Assembly (NCBI RefSeq): GCF_018860585.1
Contig: NZ_JAHKPR010000020.1
Span: 1-64,000, forward strand
DNA length: 64,000 nucleotides
Reading direction: 5' to 3'
Source: Colwellia sp. E2M01
Lineage (GTDB): Bacteria > Pseudomonadota > Gammaproteobacteria > Enterobacterales > Alteromonadaceae
Part shown: positions 28,730 through 36,134 of the stretch, piece after piece
Layout of the letters: every line of letters begins with the position of its first letter
How positions within the stretch are numbered: the first letter of the stretch is position 1
Notes under the pieces: generated by a model
Seen by the model: the letters and a program-made list of their open reading frames with translations, nothing else
Database searches by the model: none
Told to the model about the DNA's origin: nothing
Program-made: the position numbers and the translations under genes

Positions 28730-30096
28730 TGCATAATTCCTATGTCATGAATAATGTCGTTAACAATGCTGGTGGTATCTTTGGTTAAATCACATTGGCC
28801 TTTTTCGTAGGCGTAACAACGATCAGGAATTGGTACATTACCGCGCTTGATGATACGGATATTCTTCTTCGCATCACGAATAGTGATCATATTATTGTGG
28901 TTAATAATATGCGGCGAGAAAGGTACATCGATAATGCCGTTTTTAATAGAGTTAAAAACTTTACGCCATAAAGTGTCAGCAGGATCGTTAAATACCGCTT
29001 CCATTATTGCCATAACTTCGAGGGTAAGAATTTCTTCTTCTTCTTCGTCAACCACATTCGGTAAGCCATTTAAAATACCTAGCGTATATTGGGTATTGGC
29101 TACGGTTTTAGCGTTAGCTTCTTTAGTTGGAATACCAGAGGCTTCTTCACGGGTTTTAGTGATAATTTTGTCAGCGCTAACCATGCGAGCAATAACGGTT
29201 GCTAAGTTAATTAATTGCTCAGCGTAGTCTTTGTTCATTGGGAATGCGCCCATCCATTGGTGATAAACCAAGTTGATGGCAGCGTCTTCACAGTTAATTT
29301 CGGCAGCGTAATGTTTTGCTAATTTTTTAAGTACAGCACCGGTTACAATATCTTGGTTCATTGAACCTTGTTGTGCGAAAGATACTGAGAAAGATTTAAC
29401 GCCTTCTTCTAATGACAACAACATTTCAAGTAATTGAATTACAATGGTAATTGACGGCGGCACTAAGGTCGCTGTTAATGGACCAAAAGACTCACGGTTA
29501 ATTGGTTCATTCAAACCAGAATAATTAGCACAAACACGCTCAACATATTTCCAGTAAAGGAAAGCTTTGTCTAACGGGAAGTTTTTTGAATAAGGTAAAA
29601 GGTAAGTTATTGGACCACCTTCAATTTCAAAAATACCCGAGGCAAGGGCGGTTTCAATTAATAAACGTGCATCTGGTGTACCGTGACGTAAACTTACTGG
29701 TTTATCAAAATGGGTGATCATTTTACGAGTAGTACGGTAACCGTGATTCACTAACGGGTAGCCGTTAAGCATATCAATGTCGTTTTCTTCACTTAAACGC
29801 AGCATTTTTTTTGCGGTGCCGTAATCATTTAAACGCGTATTCGAATCAATGGTTAGCGGCAGAACATCAACATTGGCATCTACGAAAAACTCGTATAGCG
29901 CGTATTGCTTTTCGTAAGTTGGAAAACCACCACGCGGCTGAACCAGCATTTTATCTTCAGCTTTCTTTTTAAAATGATGCGAAATAAACAAATTTTTACT
30001 CGCATTGGTAATAAATTCTTTCACTTCGGCAAAATCAAAGGTATCAACGTATTCGTTGTTAAGAATTATTTCTCTTTCTTCTTGCAGCAAACTCAT
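28726..30096 (-). CDS. glmE: Glutamate mutase epsilon (catalytic) subunit-like protein
   Basis: 456 aa from ATG 30096, which overlaps the glmS stop as ATGA; an upstream in-frame codon at 30165 lies inside glmS and is unlikely. The family rearranges (S)-glutamate to (2S,3S)-3-methylaspartate by adenosyl-B12 radical chemistry. Compared with the Clostridium enzyme as I remember it, the three substrate arginines are kept: R88 in TIDSNTRLNDY, R137 in SLRHGTPDARLL and R201 in INRESFGPLT. EGGPITYLLPYSKN and MGAFPMN are also recognisable. A tyrosine in the Clostridium motif VGYG is replaced here (VSFAQQG). Substrate identity is therefore probable but not certain. Confidence 0.88.
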   Translation of the reverse strand: MSLLQEEREIILNNEYVDTFDFAEVKEFITNASKNLFISHHFKKKAEDKMLVQPRGGFPTYEKQYALYEFFVDANVDVLPLTIDSNTRLNDYGTAKKMLRLSEENDIDMLNGYPLVNHGYRTTRKMITHFDKPVSLRHGTPDARLLIETALASGIFEIEGGPITYLLPYSKNFPLDKAFLYWKYVERVCANYSGLNEPINRESFGPLTATLVPPSITIVIQLLEMLLSLEEGVKSFSVSFAQQGSMNQDIVTGAVLKKLAKHYAAEINCEDAAINLVYHQWMGAFPMNKDYAEQLINLATVIARMVSADKIITKTREEASGIPTKEANAKTVANTQYTLGILNGLPNVVDEEEEEILTLEVMAIMEAVFNDPADTLWRKVFNSIKNGIIDVPFSPHIINHNNMITIRDAKKNIRIIKRGNVPIPDRCYAYEKGQCDLTKDTTSIVNDIIHDIGIMQ

Positions 30097-30506
30097 TTTA
30101 ATTTTCTCTCTATCAGCATCTCTTCCAATGAGTCTAAGCCGGTATTCAAATCTACTTGATGACAAACAATATCAAAGCCGTAACCCTTGTAACGCGGTAC
30201 AATATCTTCAGCATTACCTGTGCCTACCACTAAGTTGCCGCCGATCATCATAATCACGTCGTCTAGTTTTTTATATTTTGCTTTTAAGCGTGGTACTTCT
30301 CGACCCCAACCCTCTGCTTCACCGTTTAGTGAAGAGATCAGTAAAACTTCTGCGCCAGTTTCAATAACCGCGTCAAAAAATTCTTCTAAATAGGTATTAA
30401 CGCCAAGGTTAAATACCTCGTAGCCTCTTGCTTGTAGAGAAAGATCTATCAATCTATTAGCTACCACGTGGATATCATTACCCACAACACCTGTTACTAC
30501 TTTCAT
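30093..30506 (-). CDS. glmS: B12-binding glutamate mutase sigma subunit-like protein
   Basis: A 137-aa stand-alone cobalamin-binding domain that carries the B12 cofactor to GlmE. The three expected motifs are VVGNDIHVVANRLID (family DxHxxG), LLISSLNGEAEG (SxL) and MMIGGNLVVG (GG). The cobalt-ligating histidine is present, but the glycine of DxHxxG is alanine. It is first in a four-gene operon with 4-bp overlaps. The ATG at 30506 has only a weak AGG ribosome site. No cobalamin riboswitch was recognised in the 129-base gap to rraA. Confidence 0.88.
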   Translation of the reverse strand: MKVVTGVVGNDIHVVANRLIDLSLQARGYEVFNLGVNTYLEEFFDAVIETGAEVLLISSLNGEAEGWGREVPRLKAKYKKLDDVIMMIGGNLVVGTGNAEDIVPRYKGYGFDIVCHQVDLNTGLDSLEEMLIERKLK

Positions 30507-30635
30507 ATGTTTTTAAGCCTGAAAATTATGCCAGTATACTTTTAAAATTTTATTGGCAAGATGATATCAATTTTTGGAAGAAAACGCTCCTTTGATGTTA
30601 GAATACTGTCATATAAATTAGAATAGGAAAGGTAT

Positions 30636-31115
30636 ATGACAATTTTTACTGCGGATATATGTGATGAGCATAGCGAAAAAGCCCAAGTTTTAGCTGCGGG
30701 TTATAAAAACTATGGTGGTGCAGAAAACTGCCAAGGCGAAATTACTACGATAAAGTTAGATAAAAACAACTCAGATTTAATCAAATTACTACGTGACGAA
30801 GACGGCACAGGTAAAGTAGTTGTTGTTGATGTTGACCAAGAATACTTTGCCGTTGTTGGTGAAAACTTAATGAGGTTTGCCCATAAAAATAACTACGCAG
30901 GTATTGTGATTAACGGCTACATTCGTGACACATTCCAAATTAAAGACATTCCAGTTGCGTTATACGCGCTAGATACTTGTCCACGTAAATATATCCCAGT
31001 AACTTCTGGTGAGCGTGAATTAACGTTATCTTTTGGCGGTGTTGAGTTTACTCAAGGCGCTTACTTATACGCAGATACTGATGGTGTAATTGTTACACCT
31101 GAGAAAATCGCCTAG
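30636..31115 (+). CDS. rraA: RraA-family protein
   Basis: 159 aa, the length of E. coli RraA, which binds RNase E and lowers its activity; relatives are 4-hydroxy-4-methyl-2-oxoglutarate aldolases. Recognisable segments: an N-terminal TADICDEHSEKAQVL, YGGAENCQGEITTIKL, GKVVVVDVDQEY, GIVINGYIRDTFQI and SFGGVEFTQGAYLYADTDG. The RD pair in GYIRD is typical of the aldolase branch, where E. coli RraA has RQ, so enzymatic activity is possible. The ATG at 30636 has an AGGAAAGG ribosome site. It is divergent from the glutamate-mutase-like operon and has its own terminator. Confidence 0.88.
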   Translation: MTIFTADICDEHSEKAQVLAAGYKNYGGAENCQGEITTIKLDKNNSDLIKLLRDEDGTGKVVVVDVDQEYFAVVGENLMRFAHKNNYAGIVINGYIRDTFQIKDIPVALYALDTCPRKYIPVTSGERELTLSFGGVEFTQGAYLYADTDGVIVTPEKIA

Positions 31116-31162
31116 CTTGCAATTGCTGATAGTTAATAGCTGTTAGTTAATATTCTGTTATT

Positions 31163-31200
31163 AAAAATGCCGTTCACCTAAAGTGAGCGGCATTTTTTTA
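31163..31200 (+). terminator. Terminator of rraA
   Basis: AAAAATGCCGTTCAC (31163-31177) pairs with GTGAGCGGCATTTTT (31183-31197) with one G-T pair; T-run on the right. Confidence 0.85.
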
Positions 31201-31295
31201 TCAACAGATTTAAGTCTGCTATTTAATAAGTATTTCACTTATTAAATATACCGTTTCATAAGTAGATGTTTTAAGCGACTAACATCATAAACATT

Positions 31296-31384
31296 GTCAT
31301 CCCCGAGGTGTCTTGTCGGGGATCTAGTTTTGTAGCTATTTTTTAAAGAGAAATGGATCTTCGACAAAATATCTCGAAGATGAC
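31296..31384. repeat. Dispersed GTCATCCCC...GATGAC element, copy B
   Basis: 89 bases. Hairpin one is ATCCCCGA...TCGGGGAT-like, hairpin two is ATCTTCGA...TCGAAGAT-like, and the outer ends GTCATC/GATGAC are complementary. Same architecture as the tandem copies at 34144-34505. Confidence 0.85.
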
Positions 31385-31430
31385 GTTCGAGAAGTTTGGT
31401 GTCAACAATGTTGCCATCCCAAGAAGTACA

Positions 31431-31456
31431 ATTATGGATGAGTGTTACCTTTATTT
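31431..31456. repeat. ATTATGGATGAGTGT motif, copy 1
   Basis: A 15-base identical stretch followed by a similar CCTTTAT; copy 2 lies at 33315-33340 in the same orientation. The two flank the toxin-antitoxin pair and the unknown gene pair. Confidence 0.5.
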
Positions 31457-31501
31457 TTATGAATGGTTTGTAGTTGCCTGCGTATAAAAGCGGTGCTAAC
31501 A

Positions 31502-31515
31502 TTTGTGTGTACAAA
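31502..31515. promoter_or_regulatory. Short dyad before the antitoxin gene
   Basis: TTTGT-GTGT-ACAAA lies about 22 bases upstream of the antitoxin ATG. Autorepressed toxin-antitoxin operons often have such a dyad as operator; this role is inferred only. Confidence 0.35.
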
Positions 31516-31536
31516 ATAAATTAAAGGTAACATATT

Positions 31537-31821
31537 ATGGATACTCGCATTCAATTTAGAGTTGATGAAGAAACTAAACGCCTAGCTCAGTTAATGGCTG
31601 AAAGCCAAGGTCGAACATTAAGTGAGGCGTGTAGAGAGCTGACAATAGGCTTAGCGGAAGAGCAACGAAAATCAATGACCCATGATCTGTGGTTAACAGA
31701 GCAAATAAATGCGGCATTTGATAAGTTAGATAGTGGTAAAGCAAACTTTATTTCACATGATAAAGCTAAAGAGCAAATGGAAGCCAGAAAGAATAAGATC
31801 CGTAATAGAGATAAAATATGA
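31537..31821 (+). CDS. RelB/DinJ-like antitoxin
   Basis: 94 aa. The N-terminus (MDTRIQFRVDEETKRLAQLMAESQGRTLSEACREL) has the pattern of a ribbon-helix-helix DNA-binding domain; the charged C-terminal half would wrap the toxin. The ATG follows AAAGGT. Its stop overlaps the toxin start by four bases (ATGA), the usual layout of type II pairs. Confidence 0.85.
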   Translation: MDTRIQFRVDEETKRLAQLMAESQGRTLSEACRELTIGLAEEQRKSMTHDLWLTEQINAAFDKLDSGKANFISHDKAKEQMEARKNKIRNRDKI

Positions 31822-32096
31822 TTTTTTGGGAAGAAGAATCACTAAATGATCGTGAAAAGATATTTGAATTTTTATTTGATTTTAATCCTGATGCAGCAGA
31901 AAAAACTGACCAAATAATTGAATCGAAAGTTGAAAATTTACTTGAACAGCCATTGATGGGTGTTCAAAGAGATATTTTTAGAGGACGAATATTAATTATT
32001 CCCGAAGTATCAATGCTCGTATCTTATTGGGTTGATGGTGAAACTATTCGTATTATGCGTGTTTTACACCAGAAGCAGAAGTTTCCACAAGATTAA
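31818..32096 (+). CDS. RelE/ParE-family toxin
   Basis: 92 aa with the RelE/ParE fold pattern: an N-terminal helical pair (SLNDREKIFEFLFDFNPDAAEK), a central LLEQPLMGVQRDIFRGRILIIPE and a C-terminal strand IRIMRVLHQKQKFP. The IxxxRVLHxxQ end resembles ParE more than RelE, so gyrase rather than the ribosome may be the target; this cannot be decided here. It appears intact. Confidence 0.85.
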   Translation: MIFWEEESLNDREKIFEFLFDFNPDAAEKTDQIIESKVENLLEQPLMGVQRDIFRGRILIIPEVSMLVSYWVDGETIRIMRVLHQKQKFPQD

Positions 32097-32114
32097 TAAA
32101 GGTGACTACGCTTT

Positions 32115-32148
32115 GTTAAGCGGTCATAATGGTTGGTTAAAATGTTGA
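32115..32148. repeat. Direct repeat left of the unknown gene pair
   Basis: CGGT-N4-ATAATGGTTGGTT in a longer similar context; the matching copy lies at 33262-33298 in the same orientation. The two enclose the genes at 32201-33111. Confidence 0.55.
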
Positions 32149-32185
32149 GCTGGACTAAAAAAACAACTGTTTGAGTCCAGCTCAA
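32145..32185. terminator. 12-bp hairpin between convergent toxin and unknown genes
   Basis: TTGAGCTGGACT (32145-32156) pairs perfectly with 32174-32185 across a 17-base loop. There is no strong T-run, so termination is likely but not certain. Confidence 0.5.
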
Positions 32186-32200
32186 TAGACTTGTAGCTAT

Positions 32201-32704
32201 TTAATTTAACCATACACTTTCAAAAGTATTTACCATATTAAATGGCTGCTTAAGCTCAGAAATATTATTTAAAATAGCTTTAGTTTTATTCGGTAGTTCT
32301 TCGTATTTTTGCTCTACAACAAACTCCCCGATGGGAAATAATAATAACTTAATATTAGCAATTTGATTTTCGACATCGATAATTTTTAATTTTTTATTTG
32401 CCACCTCTAAATTAAGTAATATTCTGATTAGATCATTATATTCAGGTGAAGCACAGCGTTTAATTGCTTTAATGTTTAAATAGCCCAAGCTTTCACCTGT
32501 TGATATAGGTAGTTTTTTTAGTGTATTTATACTATCAGTGGAGAGCTTGTTCTTTTTTGATTGTTCGATACACGAGGCATGACGTAATTTAAAGGATTCA
32601 AATTTTTTAGACAACAAATCACTACCAAAATGTATCAAGTCATCTTGATGGGAGTTAGCATTTAACGACATTACAAAAAATAGAATAAATATTATTATTT
32701 TCAT
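32201..32704 (-). CDS. Small secreted protein of unknown function
   Basis: I do not recognise this gene. 167 aa with a signal peptide (MKIIIFILFFVMSLNANSHQ) and a mainly helical, charged mature part containing two cysteines (HASCIEQSKK and IKRCASPEYN) that could form a disulfide in the periplasm. The start overlaps the stop of the upstream gene as ATGA and has an AAGGT ribosome site, so the two are coupled. The pair lies between direct repeats in a region of accessory genes. Confidence 0.65.
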   Translation of the reverse strand: MKIIIFILFFVMSLNANSHQDDLIHFGSDLLSKKFESFKLRHASCIEQSKKNKLSTDSINTLKKLPISTGESLGYLNIKAIKRCASPEYNDLIRILLNLEVANKKLKIIDVENQIANIKLLLFPIGEFVVEQKYEELPNKTKAILNNISELKQPFNMVNTFESVWLN

Positions 32705-33111
32705 TTTACCTTACACCCAGAGTAAACAGCTTTCCAAAAGCTTCTTTCTTTGGCTGTTATATTCCCTCTTAGAACTTGAAGGCCAGCAATTGTTTCAATT
32801 TGATTATTGGCAAACTTATCAAGTGCTGTAAATGCTTTAAAAAAATACTCCCAGTTGATTGAGTATATATTATATGACGTTTGATTAGGGGTACGTGATA
32901 TTACTTTAAAGATGTGTGTATTTTCGATCGCAGTTCCACCATTTTTTGCTTGAACAGCTAAACCTCCAAAAATAAGAAGTAAATGACCAATAGAGCTAAC
33001 CCATAAGCCCGTATTTTTACTTTCGAGAATATTATTTATTGATTGAATAGCTTCTTTACTAGGTGTATCGAATTCCAAACCAATGATAGTTGGGCATACT
33101 TTTTTACTCAT
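32701..33111 (-). CDS. Protein of unknown function, partner of the secreted protein
   Basis: 136 aa, not recognised. A weakly hydrophobic stretch (LWVSSIGHLLLIFGGLAVQA) may be a single membrane span or a buried helix. The C-terminal part is soluble with aromatic residues (SINWEYFFKAFTALDKF). The ATG at 33111 follows AAAGGAT, a good ribosome site. Its 4-bp overlap with the next gene implies one functional unit, but neither sequence suggests a role. Confidence 0.6.
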   Translation of the reverse strand: MSKKVCPTIIGLEFDTPSKEAIQSINNILESKNTGLWVSSIGHLLLIFGGLAVQAKNGGTAIENTHIFKVISRTPNQTSYNIYSINWEYFFKAFTALDKFANNQIETIAGLQVLRGNITAKERSFWKAVYSGCKVK

Positions 33112-33261
33112 GTTTAATCCTTTATGTGAGAAAATTAATTTTAATAGTTAAAACTTATTCCATTAGCTAAAAAATACCATGTTATAACGCAAAGGTAAAT
33201 TTCATTTAAATAACTAACGAGATTTTAGAGCTTCTATTTTTAAAATACAGCCTAAAACCTT

Positions 33262-33298
33262 ACTAAACGGTGTATAATGGTTGGTTTAAAAGTGCGAG
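33262..33298. repeat. Direct repeat right of the unknown gene pair
   Basis: The counterpart of 32115-32148, sharing ATAATGGTTGGTT exactly, with a similar CGGT and AAA context on each side. Confidence 0.55.
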
Positions 33299-33314
33299 GA
33301 AAGAAGAGTAGGAA

Positions 33315-33340
33315 ATTATGGATGAGTGTCCCCTTTATAA
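33315..33340. repeat. ATTATGGATGAGTGT motif, copy 2
   Basis: Identical over 15 bases to 31431-31445, followed by CCCCTTTATAA where copy 1 has TACCTTTATTT. It runs into the 3' end of the GNAT gene. Confidence 0.5.
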
Positions 33341-33921
33341 TTTGACTGTTTAAACTTTAAGTGTGTTTTAACCGACAGCCATTCAACATTAATGATTGAG
33401 AATACAACCGTATCTCGATAACCACCACTTTTCATTTTTTGATGATTTCTAAGAACCCCATCCTGTTTAGCTCCTAATCGGGCTATAGCAGCTCTAGATG
33501 CATGGTTATGCCAGCTTGTTCTAAACTCTACTGCAATGGAGTTTAGTTTTTCAAAAGCATGAGTTAAAAGTAGCAACTTACACTCAGTGTTATACGAAGT
33601 TTTTTGGTAACTTTGACTATACCAAGTGTATCCAATTTCTACTCGTTGATTTATTGGATCAGCATTACAAAAACGAGTAGAGCCAATGATTTTTCCATTA
33701 GATTTGTCTACAACAACGAAAGGGAGAGCTAAACCTTTAGACTTTTGCTCAAGTGCACTTGAAATATACTCGTTAATGTTCTCTGAATTTGGGACTGATG
33801 TGAACCATAAATTCCAAAGCTCTCCATCCGTTGCAGCTTCAACTAAAGGATTGCTATGTTCTAGTGCTAATGGGATTAGCTTTATATTCTCAGACTCTAA
33901 CTCAAGGTCTTGAAACCACAT
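33316..33921 (-). CDS. GNAT acetyltransferase, RimJ/RimL type
   Basis: 201 aa from ATG 33921, which has a GGAGAG ribosome site; ATG 33933 is four codons earlier. The GNAT fold is visible: VVVDKSNGKIIGSTRFCN, then RVEIGYTWYSQSYQKTSYNTEC in place of the usual acetyl-CoA loop region, then HNHASRAAIARLGAKQDGVLR, typical of the RimJ/RimL branch. It transfers acetyl from acetyl-CoA to an amine; the substrate could be a protein N-terminus or a small molecule. The last residues overlap the repeat at 33315-33340. Confidence 0.85.
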   Translation of the reverse strand: MWFQDLELESENIKLIPLALEHSNPLVEAATDGELWNLWFTSVPNSENINEYISSALEQKSKGLALPFVVVDKSNGKIIGSTRFCNADPINQRVEIGYTWYSQSYQKTSYNTECKLLLLTHAFEKLNSIAVEFRTSWHNHASRAAIARLGAKQDGVLRNHQKMKSGGYRDTVVFSIINVEWLSVKTHLKFKQSNYKGDTHP

Positions 33922-34143
33922 TTTACTCTCCATGTATGCCCAAATTTAATGAATACAGCTAGTAGCTTATTATGGCTACTTTTAGTAATGTCCGGGCCAT
34001 AACTTATATTTATAATCTCTTTAATATCCCATATTTTCAATATATTAGAAACTCTAAAATTATTAAAATTTACGTGATTTGATATTACGATGAACTAAGA
34101 ATAACTGTCTAATTAACACCTAACTAACAGCTAAGCAAAAAGT

Positions 34144-34234
34144 GTCATCCCCGAAGTCTCTTGTCGGGGAATCCAGTTCTTGCATTTATTCTATAAAGTA
34201 CAATCGATCTTCGATCAGACACCTTGAAGATGAC
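34144..34234. repeat. Dispersed element, copy C (tandem array)
   Basis: First of three tandem copies. GTCATCCCCGAAGTCTC, hairpin one, a loop ending near TGCATTTATTCT, then the ATCTTCGATCAGA arm of hairpin two and GAAGATGAC. It carries small changes (an extra A in GGGGAATCC). Confidence 0.85.
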
Positions 34235-34282
34235 GAGATCACAGGTATAAGTTTATCTTAGCTGAGCATCATATATCGTAGT

Positions 34283-34371
34283 GTCATCCCCGAAGTCTCT
34301 TGTCGGGGATCCAGTTTTTGCATTTATTCTAAAAGTAAAATGGATCTTCGATCAGATATCTCGAAGATGAC
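34283..34371. repeat. Dispersed element, copy D (tandem array)
   Basis: The second tandem copy, starting 139 bases after copy C. The linker between copies (GGTATAAGTTTATCTTAG...CATATATCGTAGT) is also repeated, so the array unit is about 138 bases, larger than the palindromic element itself. Confidence 0.88.
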
Positions 34372-34419
34372 GAGCTCATAGGTATAAGTTTATCTTAGTT
34401 GAGCATCATATATCGTAGT

Positions 34420-34505
34420 GTCATCCCCGAAGTCTTTTGTCGGGGATCCAGTTTTTGCATTTATTCTAAAAGTACAATGGATCTTCGATCAGATACCTAG
34501 AAGAC
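34420..34505. repeat. Dispersed element, copy E (truncated)
   Basis: The third tandem copy, 137 bases after copy D. Its right arm breaks off at CTAGAAGACG, so the end GATGAC is lost; the aminotransferase remnant begins about 35 bases further on. Confidence 0.85.
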
Positions 34506-34548
34506 GTTTTGAGTAGGGTACTGCCGTAATCACGCTGTAATAAACACA

Positions 34549-34588
34549 AAAAAGCCCGCTTTACAGTGATGTAAAGCGGGCTTTTTTA
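34549..34588. terminator. Duplicate of the aminotransferase terminator
   Basis: AAAAAGCCCGCTTTAC (34549-34564) pairs perfectly with 34571-34586 and is followed by T. Both arms are identical to the hairpin at 37280-37316; only the loop differs. Confidence 0.85.
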
Positions 34589-34612
34589 TTGAATCGATTT
34601 TGCTAATCGTTA

Positions 34613-34714
34613 TTAAAGTACTTTAGCAATTGATTGCGCTAAGTAATCAACGTTGTCAGCTGAGATACCAACAAGGCTGATATGCCTAAAGCAACAATGT
34701 AAACACTGTAATTG
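34613..34714 (-). pseudogene. Remnant of the 3' end of an aromatic/aspartate aminotransferase gene
   Basis: The last 34 or so codons of the gene at 37386-38573 recur here in the same orientation, ending in the same stop (the decoded tail NVDYLAQSIAKVL is identical). One base is missing in the segment matching IVGSSRIS, which breaks the frame, and the match stops at 34714. The remnant, with the duplicated terminator, forms a direct repeat enclosing the MFS/LysR pair. Sequence differences show it is not a recent exact copy. Confidence 0.85.
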
Positions 34715-34813
34715 CCTAGTTTAACTTTGATACACATTTATAATATAAATCATAGAATGTAATATATTGGTTATTGTATCAATGACCCGCATCGTATTTT
34801 CGAGCTTGATAAG

Positions 34814-35986
34814 TTATGACCGATTGTCACCTCTATTATCAAGCATCCCACTATAACGCGTTAAAATAAGAGCGACTAAAACAACAATGGCGGCTACCCA
34901 AGGTGTATTCATTAACCCATGTTCAGCAACAATATTACCACCTCCCCATGCGCCTATTGCAATACCCACGTTAAAAGCAGCAATATTTAACCCAGATGCT
35001 ACATCTACAGCATCTGGAGTGTGCTTTTCGGCTAGTTTAACCACGTATACTTGTAAACCTGGAACATTTCCAAAAGCAAACGCTCCCCAAACCAAAATAG
35101 TAAGTACTGCTGCTATGGGGTTGTAAGCGGTAAAGCTCAGCATCAATAATATACCAGAAAGGCCAGCAAAAATTATTGTTAGGGCTTTAATTGGCCCCAA
35201 GTTATCAGCCATTTTACCTCCCCAGATATTACCAACAGCAACAGACACACCATAAACTAAAAGTATCAGGGCAACAGAACTAGAATCAAAACCACTCACT
35301 TCATTAAGAATTGGCGCTAAGTAAGTAAAGGCGATAAATGTTCCACCGTAGCCAATAGCAGTTATTGCATAAACTAATAGTAATCTAGGATGAGTTAATA
35401 CTTTTAATTGTACTGAGATTTTAGTCGGTTTGGCTTGTTTTAAATTACTAGGTACTAATATGCCGCTGCCAATCATAGCTAGTAAACCTAAAATAGATAC
35501 TGTTAAAAATGTTGCCTCCCAGCCAAAAATTTGACCGATATATGTACCTAGTGGCACCCCTGTAACTAAAGCCACAGTTAACCCTGTAAACATGATGGCA
35601 ATAGCACTTGCTCCTTTTTCCTTCGGTACTAAACCTGTCGCAATAGTCGAACCAATTGAGAAGAAAACACCATGTGCTAATCCTGTTATTATTCGGGCTA
35701 CTATCAATGCTTCAAAGCTTGGTGCTTGCCAAGCAACTAAGTTGCCAATAACAAATAAACCCATAACGAATAGTAAGACATGCTTTCTATTCCATCTACT
35801 GGTTAGCGCTGTTAATACGGGGGCTCCTATGGCGACGCCTAAAGCATAAAGGCTAACCAGTAAGCCTGCTGAAGGTATAGTTACATTAAGGTCTTGTGCC
35901 ATTGTTGGCAGTAATCCAACAATCACGAATTCTGTTGTTCCTATGGCAAAGGCGCTAAGCGCTAATGCTATCAATGCGAGTGGCAT
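34814..35986 (-). CDS. MFS transporter, DHA1 drug/sugar efflux type
   Basis: 390 aa from ATG 35986, which has a GGAGAAC ribosome site; a TTG four codons upstream is less likely. Twelve hydrophobic segments. The N-terminal LSAFAIGTTEFVIVGLLP and the loop SRWNRKHVLL (motif A region) place it in the AraJ/YdhP/Cml-like group of proton-driven exporters of drugs, sugars or amino acids. The substrate is unknown. It is divergent from a LysR regulator across about 150 bases, which probably controls it. Confidence 0.9.
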   Translation of the reverse strand: MPLALIALALSAFAIGTTEFVIVGLLPTMAQDLNVTIPSAGLLVSLYALGVAIGAPVLTALTSRWNRKHVLLFVMGLFVIGNLVAWQAPSFEALIVARIITGLAHGVFFSIGSTIATGLVPKEKGASAIAIMFTGLTVALVTGVPLGTYIGQIFGWEATFLTVSILGLLAMIGSGILVPSNLKQAKPTKISVQLKVLTHPRLLLVYAITAIGYGGTFIAFTYLAPILNEVSGFDSSSVALILLVYGVSVAVGNIWGGKMADNLGPIKALTIIFAGLSGILLMLSFTAYNPIAAVLTILVWGAFAFGNVPGLQVYVVKLAEKHTPDAVDVASGLNIAAFNVGIAIGAWGGGNIVAEHGLMNTPWVAAIVVLVALILTRYSGMLDNRGDNRS

Positions 35987-36134
35987 TTTGTTCTCCAAAT
36001 TAATTTGTTTAATAGAAATAAAGTAATGGCTTAATTAAACTCATTACTTTATTTGTTGATGCAATTATTAACTGATAAACTTTTGTAATAAATAGTGCTA
36101 TTTACAAAATATATTTGTAGTAAATGAGGTTAAT

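Larger units (their letters stand above)
31116..31536. other. Intergenic region between rraA and the toxin-antitoxin pair
   Basis: 421 bases holding the rraA terminator, repeat copy B (31296-31384), the ATTATGGATGAGTGT motif at 31431-31445 and the antitoxin promoter. A minus-strand frame (31242-31514) runs through the repeat and is not a gene. Confidence 0.5.
33922..34813. other. Repeat-rich accessory intergenic region
   Basis: 892 bases without an intact gene. It holds three tandem copies of the dispersed element (34144-34505), a duplicated terminator (34549-34588) and a frameshifted remnant of the aminotransferase 3' end (34613-34714). The rest is AT-rich without recognisable structure. 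Confidence 0.7.

Noticed and set aside
30507-30635. Cobalamin riboswitch for the glutamate-mutase-like operon
   Set aside because: The 129-base gap to rraA is too short, and I see no conserved B12-box sequence.
31242-31514. 90-codon minus-strand frame upstream of the toxin-antitoxin pair
   Set aside because: It runs straight through dispersed repeat copy B and a repeated motif, so it is non-coding.
31431-33340. Integron cassette with attC sites
   Set aside because: The repeats lack the GTTRRRY/RYYYAAC core sites and the genes face both directions; direct repeats alone do not prove cassettes.
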